Shown here: positions 15,325 to 23,083 of the stretch, piece by piece
How the letters are laid out: each line of letters starts with the position of its first letter
How positions within the stretch are numbered: position 1 is the first letter of the stretch
Assembly: GCA_910587875.1 (NCBI GenBank)
Contig: CAJUOD010000009.1
Location: forward strand, 1 to 40,069
Direction of reading: 5' to 3'
DNA length: 40,069 bases
Origin: an uncultured Oscillibacter sp.
Lineage (GTDB): Bacteria; Bacillota; Clostridia; Oscillospirales; Oscillospiraceae
The notes under the pieces: model-generated
Told to the model about the DNA's origin: nothing
Databases searched by the model: none
The model's input: only the letters and a program-made list of their open reading frames with translations
Position numbers and translations under genes: made by a program

Positions 15325-16020
15325 ATGAACGCACAAGAGATCATCGACTATATCGCGAACTCGGAAAAGAAGACCCCGGTGAAGCTCTACGTCAACACCG
15401 CCGGGCCCGTGGACTTCGGCTCCGCCCAGGTCTTCGGCGGGCAAAACAGCTTCACCGTCTTCGGCGACTGGGCGGAGCTGGGCCCCATTCTGGAGGCAAA
15501 CCGGGACAACATCACCGACCTGGTCATTGAGAACGACCGCCGGAACTCCGGCGTGCCCCTGCTGGACCTCAAGGGGATTAAGGCCCGCATTGAGCCCGGC
15601 GCCGTCATCCGGGAGAAGGTGGAAATCGGCGAAGGAGCCGTCATTATGATGGGGGCCGTCATCAACATCGGGGCGGTGATAGGGCCGGGCACCATGATCG
15701 ACATGGGAGCCGTGCTGGGAGGCCGGGCCACCGTGGGGGCCCGCTGCCACATCGGCGCGGGAGCCGTGCTGGCCGGCGTGGTGGAGCCCGCCTCGGCCAC
15801 GCCCGTCATCGTGGAGGACGGGGTGCTGGTGGGAGCCAACGCCGTGGTCATCGAGGGGGTCCACATCGGGAAAAACGCCGTGGTAGCCGCCGGGGCCGTG
15901 GTGATTGAGGACGTACCGGACAACGCCGTGGTAGCGGGAAGCCCCGCCCGGGTCATTAAAATGAAGGACGAAAAGACCGAGGGCAAGACCGCCCTGGTAG
16001 ACGCGCTCCGGAAACTTTAA
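15325..16020 (+). CDS. dapH: Tetrahydrodipicolinate N-acetyltransferase
   Basis: A 231-residue left-handed beta-helix acetyltransferase that transfers acetyl from acetyl-CoA to tetrahydrodipicolinate, defining the acetylase branch of DAP synthesis. An N-terminal alpha/beta domain (1-85) is followed by many hexapeptide repeats (about 90-205), such as IGEGAVIMMGAVINIGAVIG and IGKNAVVAAGAVVIED. It starts after a strong TAGGAGG SD and ends the riboswitch-controlled operon at a hairpin terminator. In this branch an aminotransferase and a deacetylase follow; the M20 gene next door could be the deacetylase, and no aminotransferase is seen in the window. Confidence 0.93.
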   Translation: MNAQEIIDYIANSEKKTPVKLYVNTAGPVDFGSAQVFGGQNSFTVFGDWAELGPILEANRDNITDLVIENDRRNSGVPLLDLKGIKARIEPGAVIREKVEIGEGAVIMMGAVINIGAVIGPGTMIDMGAVLGGRATVGARCHIGAGAVLAGVVEPASATPVIVEDGVLVGANAVVIEGVHIGKNAVVAAGAVVIEDVPDNAVVAGSPARVIKMKDEKTEGKTALVDALRKL

Positions 16021-16030
16021 GCTGAAAGAA

Positions 16031-16059
16031 ACCGCCTGGGAAACAACATCCCAGGCGGT
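16031..16059. terminator. Bidirectional terminator between dapH and lysA
   Basis: A perfect 11-bp stem (16031-16041 with 16049-16059) and 7-nt loop. T-rich tails follow on both strands (CTCTTCTT on plus, TTTCTTTC on minus), serving the convergent dapH and lysA transcripts. Confidence 0.85.
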
Positions 16060-16065
16060 CTCTTC

Positions 16066-17322
16066 TTACCAAATTAAAGTCGCGAAATAGTCCTCCAGCG
16101 TCTCCGCCCGGCGGATGAGGTCCACGCTTCCGTCCTCCCGGAGGAGCAGCTCCGCCGAGCGGAGCTTGCCGTTGTAGTTGTAGCCCATGGAGAACCCGTG
16201 GGCCCCGGCGTCGTGGATGACCAGCAGATCCCCCATGTCCACCTTGGGCAGCATCCGGTCCACGGCGAATTTATCGTTGTTCTCGCAGAGGCTCCCCGCC
16301 ACGTCGTATTGGTGGTCGCAGGGGGCCCCCTCCTTCCCCATCACCGTGATGTGGTGGTAGGCCCCGTACATGGCGGGGCGCATCAGGTTGCAGGCACAGG
16401 CGTCCACGCCGATATACTCCTTATAGATGTGCTTTTCATGGATGGCCCGGGTGACCAGGTGTCCGTAGGGGGCCAGCATATAACGGCCCAGCTCCGTGTA
16501 CAGGGACACGCCGTCCATCCCGGCGGGGACCAGGATCTCCTCGTAGGCCCTCCGCACCCCCTGGCCGATAACGGCGATGTCGTTCTCCGGCTCCTCCGGG
16601 CGGTAGGGCACGCCCACGCCGCCGGAGAGGTTGATGAAGGTGACGGGGCACCCCGTCTCCGCCTGGAGCTCCGCCGCCAGCTGGAAGAGGATGCGGGCCA
16701 GGGCGGGATAGTAGTCGTTGGACAGGGTGTTGGAGGCCAGGAAGGCGTGGAGACCGAACTCCTTCACGCCCAGGTCCCGCAGCCGCCGGAACGCCTCCGC
16801 CAGCTGGGGCCGGGTCATGCCGTATTTCGCGTCGCCGGGGGTGTCCATCACCTGCACGCCGTCCCGGCTCTCCCCCAGAGTGAAGACCCCGCCGGGGTTG
16901 TAGCGGCAGCAGACCTTTTCCGGGACCCTCCCCAGGGCGCTCACAAGGGTGTCGATGAGGGTGATATCGTCCAGGTTGATGATTCCCCCCAGGCGGGCGG
17001 CGGCCTGGAACTCCTCCTCCGTGGTGTTGTTGGAGGAGAACATGACCTCCTCCCCCGTAACGCCGCAGCGCTCCGCCAGGACCAGCTCCGCCAGGGAGGA
17101 GCAGTCGCAGCCGCAGCTCTCCTCGTGGAGGAGCTTCAAAATGGCGGGGGTCGGCGTGGCCTTCACGGCGAAGTACTCCCGGAAGCCGGGATTCCAGGCA
17201 AAGGCGGCCTTCAGGCGCCGGGCGTTCTCCCGGATGCCCCTCTCGTCGTAGATGTGGAAGGGCGTGGGATATTGGGCGGCAATGGTTTCCAGCTGATCTT
17301 TTGTGACAAAGGGTGTTTTCAT
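16066..17322 (-). CDS. lysA: Diaminopimelate decarboxylase
   Basis: A 418-residue PLP enzyme of the alanine-racemase-fold decarboxylases that makes lysine from meso-diaminopimelate. The PLP lysine is K54 in YFAVKATPTP. NLSGGVGVPYRPEE, the catalytic-cysteine region VAGSLCENNDKFA and the C-terminal GAHGFSMGYNYNGK are visible. It differs from textbook LysA: HAFLASNTLSNDYY stands where most have a GLHxHIGS loop, and TELGRYM stands where most have EPGR, so it belongs to a divergent LysA subgroup. ATG at 17322 has a modest GAGG SD; another ATG lies 15 nt upstream. It is transcribed apart from the dap operon, without a riboswitch. Confidence 0.87.
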   Translation of the reverse strand: MKTPFVTKDQLETIAAQYPTPFHIYDERGIRENARRLKAAFAWNPGFREYFAVKATPTPAILKLLHEESCGCDCSSLAELVLAERCGVTGEEVMFSSNNTTEEEFQAAARLGGIINLDDITLIDTLVSALGRVPEKVCCRYNPGGVFTLGESRDGVQVMDTPGDAKYGMTRPQLAEAFRRLRDLGVKEFGLHAFLASNTLSNDYYPALARILFQLAAELQAETGCPVTFINLSGGVGVPYRPEEPENDIAVIGQGVRRAYEEILVPAGMDGVSLYTELGRYMLAPYGHLVTRAIHEKHIYKEYIGVDACACNLMRPAMYGAYHHITVMGKEGAPCDHQYDVAGSLCENNDKFAVDRMLPKVDMGDLLVIHDAGAHGFSMGYNYNGKLRSAELLLREDGSVDLIRRAETLEDYFATLIW

Positions 17323-17358
17323 AAAACGACCTCGCATCTTTTGAAATCTGATTTTCCT

Positions 17359-17388
17359 ATTGTATCCGCCCCGCTTCCGCCCTGTCAA
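17359..17388 (-). promoter_or_regulatory. lysA promoter
   Basis: On the minus strand a perfect TTGACA (17383-17388), 18 bp, TACAAT (17359-17364), about 37 bp before the start codon. It looks strong, and no lysine riboswitch is present in this short leader. Confidence 0.82.
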
Positions 17389-17433
17389 GGACTTTTCCAA
17401 AATCCTTCCGATATTCTTTTCAAAAAATAGCCC

Positions 17434-17462
17434 TTGCCTTCCGCCGCCCCGGGCGGTACAAT
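17434..17462 (+). promoter_or_regulatory. yedF operon promoter
   Basis: TTGCCT (17434-17439), 17 bp, TACAAT (17457-17462). The spacer holds a CCGCC...GGCGG inverted repeat. Transcription would start near 17469. Confidence 0.65.
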
Positions 17463-17509
17463 GGAGGGGACAACACCCGCCCCTTGGGCGGAAGTACGGA
17501 GGTATGGAG

Positions 17510-18127
17510 ATGAAGAAAATCGTTGTAAACGCCGTGGGCGAGCAGTGCCCCATTCCGGTGGTGAAGGCCACCCGGGCCCTGCGGGAGATGACCGAGCCGG
17601 GCATTCTGGAGATCCATGTGGACAACGAGATCGCCGTGCAGAACCTGACCCGGATGGCCTCCGGGCACAAGCTGGCGGCGAGGTCCGAGAAGGTGAGTGA
17701 AAAGGAGTTCGTGGTCTCCATGGAGGTGACGGACCCCGCCGGGGAGGCCCCCCTGGAGGAGCCGCCCCTGACCTGCGCCCCGGATGCCCGGGGGAACCTG
17801 GTGGTAGCGGTGGACAGCGCCGTCATGGGCCGGGGCTCCGACGAGCTGGGCAAGGCGCTGATGAAGGGCTTCCTCTTTGCCGTCAGCCAGCTGCCGGAGC
17901 TGCCTAAGACCATGCTCTTCTATAACGGCGGGGCCCATCTCACCTGCCGGGGCTCCGACTCCCTGGAGGACCTGAAAAACCTGGAGGCCCAGGGGGTGGA
18001 GATCCTCACCTGCGGCACCTGCCTGAACCACTACGGGCTGACGGAGGACCTGGCAGTGGGGAGCGTCACCAATATGTATTCCATCGTGGAGAAGCTGGCA
18101 GGGGCGGGCAAGGTGGTCAAGCCGTGA
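17510..18127 (+). CDS. yedF: Sulfurtransferase-like selenium metabolism protein YedF
   Basis: A 205-residue two-domain protein. Residues 1-72 are a TusA/SirA-like domain with the conserved C13 in GEQCPIPVVKATRAL. About residues 95-205 are a DsrE/F-like domain with CGTCLNHYGL. YedF is found with selenium-utilisation genes and is thought to handle sulfur or selenium as a carrier. ATG at 17510 is chosen because GGAGG lies 7 nt before it, whereas the earlier ATG at 17504 has only 1 nt of spacing. It overlaps the next gene by 4 nt (GTGA). Confidence 0.9.
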   Translation: MKKIVVNAVGEQCPIPVVKATRALREMTEPGILEIHVDNEIAVQNLTRMASGHKLAARSEKVSEKEFVVSMEVTDPAGEAPLEEPPLTCAPDARGNLVVAVDSAVMGRGSDELGKALMKGFLFAVSQLPELPKTMLFYNGGAHLTCRGSDSLEDLKNLEAQGVEILTCGTCLNHYGLTEDLAVGSVTNMYSIVEKLAGAGKVVKP

Positions 18128-19272
18128 TCTACCTGGACAACGCCGCCACCACCCGGACCAAGCCCCCCGGCGTGGCCCGGGCCGTGCTGGAGGCCCTGTC
18201 CTCCTACGGCAACTGCGGCCGGGGAGGGCACGAGGGGGCCCTGTCGGCGGCCCGGACCATCTATGAGACCCGGGAGAAGATCGCCGCCCTGCTGGGCTGC
18301 CCCCGGGCGGATCACGTCTGCTTCACCCAGAACTCCACCCAGGCCCTGAACATCGCTGTCAGCGGCCTGCTGGGGCCGGGGGACCACGTGATCTCCACGG
18401 ACCTGGAGCACAACTCCGTTCTGCGGCCCCTGTACCGTCTCCGGGACCAAGGGGCGGCGGTGGACTTCGTCCCGGCGGACCGGCGGGGGCGGCTGGACTA
18501 CGGCGGGTTTGAGCGGCTGCTGCGCCCGGAGACCAAGGCCGTGGTCTGTACCCACGCCTCCAACCTGACGGGGGACGCGGTGGATATCGCCTGGGTGGGC
18601 CGCTTCGCCGAGGAGCACGGCCTCCTCTTCATCCTGGACGCCTCCCAGACGGCGGGGGTCCTGCCTGTCGGCATGGAGGCAATGGGTGTCAGCGTCCTCT
18701 GCTTTACAGGCCACAAGTCCCTCATGGGCCCCCAGGGCACCGGGGGGCTGTGCGTTCGGGAGGGATTGGAGATCCGGCCCTTCGCCGTGGGGGGCACCGG
18801 GGTCCGGAGCTATTCCGAGGTCCAGCCCGCCGAGTATCCCACCCGCCTGGAGGCCGGGACCCTCAACGGCCACGGCCTGGCGGGGCTGAACGCCGCCCTG
18901 GACTTCCTGAACGAGACCGGCCTCGAGGCCATCCACGCCCGGGAGGACGCCCTGGCCCGCCGGTTTTATGAGGCGGTCCGGGATCTGCCGGGGGTGACGG
19001 TCTACGGGGACTTCGCCGCCCCCGTCCGGGCCCCCATCGTCACGCTGAATATCGGGGCTCTGGACTCCGCCCAGGTCTCCGACGAGCTGGCGGAGCGCTT
19101 CGATATCGCCACCCGCCCCGGGGCCCACTGCGCCCCCCGGCTCCACCGCGCCTTGGGAACGGAGAACCAGGGGGCCGTCCGGTTCTCCTGGTCGTACTTC
19201 AACACGGAGGCGGAGACGGACGCGGCGGCGGAGGCGGTCCGCATCCTGGCCCGGGAGGCGGCGGAGACATGA
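18124..19272 (+). CDS. Cysteine desulfurase family protein (class V aminotransferase)
   Basis: A 382-residue PLP enzyme of the NifS/Csd family, which releases sulfur from cysteine or selenium from selenocysteine as an enzyme-bound persulfide or selenide. It starts with GTG and reads MIYLDNAATT, the family N-terminus. The PLP lysine is K198 in FTGHKSLMGPQG, and a candidate persulfide cysteine is C336 in RPGAHCAPRLH. It is coupled to yedF upstream and to the DUF3343 gene downstream by 4-nt overlaps, so it probably loads those two carriers. Sequence alone does not separate S from Se preference. Confidence 0.88.
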   Translation: MIYLDNAATTRTKPPGVARAVLEALSSYGNCGRGGHEGALSAARTIYETREKIAALLGCPRADHVCFTQNSTQALNIAVSGLLGPGDHVISTDLEHNSVLRPLYRLRDQGAAVDFVPADRRGRLDYGGFERLLRPETKAVVCTHASNLTGDAVDIAWVGRFAEEHGLLFILDASQTAGVLPVGMEAMGVSVLCFTGHKSLMGPQGTGGLCVREGLEIRPFAVGGTGVRSYSEVQPAEYPTRLEAGTLNGHGLAGLNAALDFLNETGLEAIHAREDALARRFYEAVRDLPGVTVYGDFAAPVRAPIVTLNIGALDSAQVSDELAERFDIATRPGAHCAPRLHRALGTENQGAVRFSWSYFNTEAETDAAAEAVRILAREAAET

Positions 19273-19505
19273 GGCAACGATCAGAAAAGTGCGTGGTGAC
19301 CTTCCGCACCACGGCGGGAGCCATGGCCATGGAGGCCGCCTGTAAGGCCGAGGGCCTGCCGGGGCGGCTGATCCCCGTGCCCCGGAGCGTCACGGCGGGC
19401 TGCGGCCTGTGCTGGGCCGGGCCTCCTGAGAGCCGGGAGGCCCTGGAGGAGCTGGTGATCAAAAAACACTTGGATGTGGACGGGATTTATGCTATCATCC
19501 TCTGA
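19269..19505 (+). CDS. DUF3343 putative Se/S carrier-like protein
   Basis: A 78-residue protein. The N-terminal VVTFRTTAGAMAMEAACKAEGLPGRLIPVPRSV is a typical DUF3343 pattern, and C45 and C48 in GCGLCW are likely redox or carrier residues. DUF3343 proteins commonly follow YedF and a NifS-like enzyme in selenium-linked clusters and are described as putative Se/S carriers. Its ATG overlaps the previous stop (ATGA, 19269-19272). The exact acceptor, such as a selenium-dependent molybdenum hydroxylase, is not in this window. Confidence 0.82.
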   Translation: MRQRSEKCVVTFRTTAGAMAMEAACKAEGLPGRLIPVPRSVTAGCGLCWAGPPESREALEELVIKKHLDVDGIYAIIL

Positions 19506-19516
19506 GAGGTGATACC

Positions 19517-19690
19517 ATGAGCAATATCTGTGAGGACTGCGTCTGTTCTGACTACGACGAGGAGCTGGAGTCCTTCGTCTGCACCATGGACCTGGACGAG
19601 GATGAGATGGAGCGCTTTTTGAAGGGGACCAACACCGCCTGTCCCTTTTACCGCCCCGGCGGGGACTACAAGACGGCGGCGAAGCAGTGA
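19517..19690 (+). CDS. Small cysteine-rich DUF6472 family protein, 57 aa
   Basis: A 57-residue acidic protein with the pattern C5-x2-C8-x-C10 ... C22 ... C42, DLDEDEMERFLKG in the middle and CPFYRPGGDY near the end. This looks like the small DUF6472 family of Clostridia (recalled). The cysteines could bind zinc or an iron-sulfur cluster. The ribosome site GAGAGGTGA ends 4 nt before ATG, and it starts 11 nt after the DUF3343 gene, so it is part of the operon. Its function is unknown. Confidence 0.78.
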   Translation: MSNICEDCVCSDYDEELESFVCTMDLDEDEMERFLKGTNTACPFYRPGGDYKTAAKQ

Positions 19691-19701
19691 GGGAGGGCGT
19701 C

Positions 19702-20220
19702 ATGGAGCTGGTAGACTTATATGATGAAAACCGCCTCCCCCTGGGGAGGACGGCGGAGCGGGGCGCGCCCAAGGGCCCCGGCGAGCTGCGGCTGGTGGTC
19801 CACGTCTGTGTGTTCGACAGCCGGGGGCGGCTGCTGATCCAGCAGCGGGCCCCTGAAAAGTTCATCTTCCCCAATCTCTGGGATGTCTCCGTGGGCGGCG
19901 GCGTGGACGCCGGGGAGGACAGCCGCCGGGGGGCGGAGCGGGAGGTCCGGGAGGAGCTGGGCCTTGACCTGGACCTGGGCGGCCTCCGGCCCTCGATGAC
20001 GGTGAACTTCGACGGCGGCTTCGACGACTTCTACATTCTCACCAGGGATCTCCGCTTGGAGGACCTGACGCTCCAGAAGGAGGAGGTCCGGGCCGTCCGC
20101 TGGGCCTCTCTGGAGGAGATTCTGGACATGCTGGGCCGGGGGGTATTCATCCCCTACCCGGAGGGCTTCCTGCGCTTCCTCTTCGACATGCGGGACCAGT
20201 TCGGCTTTCCCACGAAATAG
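19702..20220 (+). CDS. NUDIX hydrolase (YfcD/isopentenyl-diphosphate-isomerase-like)
   Basis: A 172-residue protein with a perfect Nudix box from G66 to G87 (G-x5-E72-x7-R80-E81-V-x-E84-E85-x-G87), which binds Mg2+ and cleaves nucleoside-diphosphate-linked compounds. The N-terminal ELVDLYDENRLPLGRTAERG followed by LVVHVCVFDSRGRLLIQQR resembles the YfcD and Idi-related subgroup. ATG at 19702 follows GAGGGAGG; an in-frame GTG at 19687 is less likely. It is last in the yedF operon and followed by a terminator. Its substrate, and any link to selenium, are unknown. Confidence 0.85.
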   Translation: MELVDLYDENRLPLGRTAERGAPKGPGELRLVVHVCVFDSRGRLLIQQRAPEKFIFPNLWDVSVGGGVDAGEDSRRGAEREVREELGLDLDLGGLRPSMTVNFDGGFDDFYILTRDLRLEDLTLQKEEVRAVRWASLEEILDMLGRGVFIPYPEGFLRFLFDMRDQFGFPTK

Positions 20221-20224
20221 CGCA

Positions 20225-20256
20225 AAAAACCGGAAGGGTCTCCCCTTCCGGTTTTT
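20225..20256. terminator. Bidirectional terminator
   Basis: A perfect 14-bp stem with A/T-rich base (20225-20238 with 20243-20256) and 4-nt loop between the convergent NUDIX and zincin genes. It provides U-tracts on both strands. Confidence 0.93.
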
Positions 20257-20258
20257 CA

Positions 20259-20645
20259 TCAGGTCTGTTCGCCGTACTCCTCCCGCCAGGCGGCCATCTG
20301 GGCCTCGTCCTTGTCGTCCAGGGCGTGGAGGCCGCCCCGGCCCTCCATGTGGTGGGTCAGCTCGTGGGAGAGGGTCTGGCGCAGCTCCGCGGCCCAGTCC
20401 TCCTCCGTCCAGTCCTCCCGCTCCGCCACGGCGGCGAAGGAGCCGTAGTAGAGGTTGATATACCGGCCCAGCAGGTCCTCGTGGTACTCCCCCATGATGA
20501 ACAGGTCCGCCTGGGGGAACTCCGGGTCCGGCATGGCGTCCTCCACCAGGTGGACCCCGCCGTTGAGCCCCTCGAACAGGGCCTCCGGGAAGGGCTCTAT
20601 CAGCTCGTCCAGCAGGTCCCCGGCCCGCTCGTAGCTTAAGACCAT
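20259..20645 (-). CDS. Zincin-like metallopeptidase family protein
   Basis: A 128-residue small zincin (PF06262 type). The zinc motif HELTHH (H94, E95, H98, H99) lies in TLSHELTHHMEGRGGL, and DLFIMGEYHEDLLGRYINLYYGSF precedes it as in the family. These proteins keep the HExxH zinc site, but their substrates are not established. It starts inside the end of the HAD gene (10-nt overlap) with SD GGAGGG, so the two are coupled. It ends at a shared terminator. Confidence 0.86.
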   Translation of the reverse strand: MVLSYERAGDLLDELIEPFPEALFEGLNGGVHLVEDAMPDPEFPQADLFIMGEYHEDLLGRYINLYYGSFAAVAEREDWTEEDWAAELRQTLSHELTHHMEGRGGLHALDDKDEAQMAAWREEYGEQT

Positions 20646-21298
20646 GGGCCCTCCAGGATGGCGGCCTCCAGCTCCTCCATGGTGTCCGCCAGGCGGTCCG
20701 CCCCGGCCTCCTCCAGAGAGGCCCGGGGCCGGAAGCCCCAGGTGACGCCGCAGGCCTTGAGGCCCGCGTTGTGCCCGGTGCGCACGTCCACGCTGCTGTC
20801 CCCCACGAAGAGGGTTTCCTCCGGCTTCGCGTTCAGCTCCCGCATGATGCTGTGGAGCCCCGCCGGGTCCGGCTTCACGGGCACGCCGTCCACCTTTCCC
20901 CGGACCAGGTCGAAGCAGCCCGGCAGGTAGTGCTTAATGATCTCCCGGCTGAAGCCGTCCGCCTTGTTGGAGTACACGGCCATCTGGACCCCGGCGGCCT
21001 TCAGCCGCCCCAGCAGGTCCTCGACGCCGGGATAGGGCACGGTGGCCTCCATGTTGTGCTCCCCGTAGTAGTCGCTGAACTGGGAGATGGTGTTCATCAG
21101 GATCAGGGGGCTCTGGCAGCCCTCGGGGGAGAATTTGGAGACCAGGTTGGGAATGCCGTGGCCCACCATGGCCCTGAACTGCTCCAAGGAGTGCTCGGGC
21201 CAGCCGTTGCGGCGGCAGACCCAGTTCCCGGCGGCGGCCAGGTCCTCGATGGTGTTCAGCAGGGTCCCGTCCAGGTCGAAAATCACGGTATGATACAT
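20636..21298 (-). CDS. HAD-superfamily phosphatase, phosphoglycolate phosphatase-like
   Basis: A 220-residue HAD hydrolase. Motif I is FDLDGTLLNT (nucleophile D8, acid D10), motif II is the serine of YSNKAD, motif III is the lysine of PVKPDP, and motif IV is VGDSSVDV. A helical cap lies between residues 15 and 85 (subclass IA, Gph/PGP-like). Phosphoglycolate is a plausible substrate, but family members are promiscuous. The start MYHTVIFDLDG at 21298 has SD GAGGTG. It is first in a two-gene operon with the zincin gene. Confidence 0.86.
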   Translation of the reverse strand: MYHTVIFDLDGTLLNTIEDLAAAGNWVCRRNGWPEHSLEQFRAMVGHGIPNLVSKFSPEGCQSPLILMNTISQFSDYYGEHNMEATVPYPGVEDLLGRLKAAGVQMAVYSNKADGFSREIIKHYLPGCFDLVRGKVDGVPVKPDPAGLHSIMRELNAKPEETLFVGDSSVDVRTGHNAGLKACGVTWGFRPRASLEEAGADRLADTMEELEAAILEGPWS

Positions 21299-21360
21299 AG
21301 TCACCTCATAATCAATTGTCGGTTGGTGAAGGGGGCTGTTGAAATCATTCAGCCACAAGT

Positions 21361-21389
21361 ATTCTAACAAGCCCCCCTCCCCTTTGCAA
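21361..21389 (-). promoter_or_regulatory. HAD/zincin operon promoter
   Basis: On the minus strand TTGCAA (21384-21389), 17 bp, TAGAAT (21361-21366), about 63 bp upstream of the HAD start codon. Confidence 0.6.
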
Positions 21390-21477
21390 GTGACGAAGGG
21401 ACTGAAAGCCAAGGCCTGCGGCGGCGGCTTTTTTAGACTATATGGCAAAAAGCGGCGGGAAACGGTCCCGGCGGCCC

Positions 21478-21506
21478 TTGACTTTTTCCCCCAAACCGTA
21501 GATAAT
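21478..21506 (+). promoter_or_regulatory. gltX promoter
   Basis: TTGACT (21478-21483), 17 bp, GATAAT (21501-21506). The 50-nt leader contains a GC hairpin (GCCGGGG/CCCCGGC around 21527-21543) close to the ribosome site GGAGG. No T-box elements were recognised. Confidence 0.7.
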
Positions 21507-21561
21507 GGCAATGTCTTACGATCCCGCCGGGGCTCCCCCGGCTTGACATGGAGGTTTTTCT

Positions 21562-23046
21562 ATGGCGACCGACAGCCGTTTCTTTGAGGACATGGAGGCC
21601 CGCATCCCACAGGGAGCGGTCCGCACCCGCTTCGCCCCTTCCCCCACGGGCTACATGCACGTGGGCAATCTCCGCACCGCCCTGTACACCTGGCTCATCG
21701 CCCGGCACCACCACGGCACCTTCATCCTCCGCATTGAGGACACGGACCAGGGCCGCCTGGTGGAGGGCGCTACGGACGTGATCTACCGCACCATGGCCGA
21801 GTGCGGCCTGACCCACGACGAGGGCCCCGACGTAGGCGGCCCCACGGGGCCCTACATCCAGTCGGAGCGGCGGGACCTCTACGGGAAGTACGCCAGGCTG
21901 CTGGTGGAGAAGGGCGCGGCCTATTACTGCTTCTGCGAGAAGGCCGAGTCTGAGGAGGACAGCGGAGACTTTAACCGGGCGGCGGACCCCTGCCGGGATC
22001 TCTCCCAGGAGGAGATCGACGCGAACCTCATGGCGGGCATGCCCTACGTCATCCGCCAGCGCATCCCCCAGGAGGGAACCACCACCTTCCACGACGTCTC
22101 CTTTGGGGATATCACCGTGGAGAACAAAACCCTGGACGACCAGGTGCTCTTAAAGCGGGACGGCCTGCCCACCTACAACTTCGCCAACGTGATCGACGAC
22201 CACCTGATGGGCATCACCCATGTGGTCCGGGGCAGCGAATACCTCTCCTCCGCCCCCAAGTACAACCTCCTCTACGAGGCCTTCGGCTGGGAGATCCCCA
22301 CCTACGTCCACTGCTCCCCCGTCATGCGGGACCAGCACAACAAGATGAGCAAGCGCCACGGGGACCCCTCCTATGAGGACCTGATTGCCGAAGGGTACCT
22401 GACCCCCGCCGTGCTGAACTACGTGGCCCTCTTAGGCTGGGCCCCCAAGGGAGAGCGCAGCGAGCAGGAGATCTTCTCTCTGGAGGAGCTGGTGGAGGCC
22501 TTCGACATCGCGGGCATCTCCAAGTCCCCCGCCATCTTCGACATCGACAAGCTGACCTACTTCAACGCCCAGTACCTGCGGGCCATGTCCCCGGAGGACT
22601 TCGCCAAAACCGCCGAGCCCTATATCCGGCAGGCCGTGAAGAACCCCGCCATTGACCCGGCGGCGGTGGCCGCCCTGCTCCAGGCCCGGTGCGAGAAGCT
22701 GACGGACATCCCGGAGAAGGTGGACTTCTTCGACGCGCTGCCCGACTATGACGTCTCCCTCTTCACCAACAAGAAATCCAAGACCGACGCCGAAGTCTCC
22801 AAACGGATGCTGGAGGCCGCCGTCCCCGCCCTGGAGGCCCTGGCGGACTGGACCCAGGATTCCGTCCACGATTGCCTCATCGGTCTGGCGGAGAGCCTTG
22901 GCGTGAAGAACGCCACTCTGATGTGGCCCGTGCGCATCGCCGCGGCGGGCAGGCAGGTGACCCCCGGTGGCGCGGTGGAAATTTGCCACATCCTGGGCAG
23001 GGAGGAGACCCTCCGCCGCCTCCGGCTGGGCCTCGCCAAGCTGTGA
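21562..23046 (+). CDS. gltX: Glutamyl-tRNA synthetase
   Basis: A 494-residue class I aminoacyl-tRNA synthetase that charges tRNA-Glu and, in many Firmicutes, also mischarges tRNA-Gln for GatCAB. The HIGH-type motif appears as PSPTGYMHVGNLRTAL near residue 30 and the KMSKS-type loop as HNKMSKRHG near residue 255. The length is normal. ATG follows CATGGAGG. asnA follows after 37 nt without a terminator, so the two amino-acid/amide genes are probably co-transcribed. Confidence 0.96.
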   Translation: MATDSRFFEDMEARIPQGAVRTRFAPSPTGYMHVGNLRTALYTWLIARHHHGTFILRIEDTDQGRLVEGATDVIYRTMAECGLTHDEGPDVGGPTGPYIQSERRDLYGKYARLLVEKGAAYYCFCEKAESEEDSGDFNRAADPCRDLSQEEIDANLMAGMPYVIRQRIPQEGTTTFHDVSFGDITVENKTLDDQVLLKRDGLPTYNFANVIDDHLMGITHVVRGSEYLSSAPKYNLLYEAFGWEIPTYVHCSPVMRDQHNKMSKRHGDPSYEDLIAEGYLTPAVLNYVALLGWAPKGERSEQEIFSLEELVEAFDIAGISKSPAIFDIDKLTYFNAQYLRAMSPEDFAKTAEPYIRQAVKNPAIDPAAVAALLQARCEKLTDIPEKVDFFDALPDYDVSLFTNKKSKTDAEVSKRMLEAAVPALEALADWTQDSVHDCLIGLAESLGVKNATLMWPVRIAAAGRQVTPGGAVEICHILGREETLRRLRLGLAKL

Positions 23047-23083
23047 CCCCTCTATATTTTGAAAAAAGGACTGGTTTTATCAC

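Noticed and set aside
17510..19690. In-frame TGA selenocysteine codon in the selenium-linked cluster
   Set aside because: All genes read through without internal TGA and use cysteine at the expected sites; no SECIS-like hairpin was noticed.
21507..21561. T-box or attenuator before gltX
   Set aside because: The leader is only about 50 nt, with one GC hairpin and no U-tract or T-box sequence.
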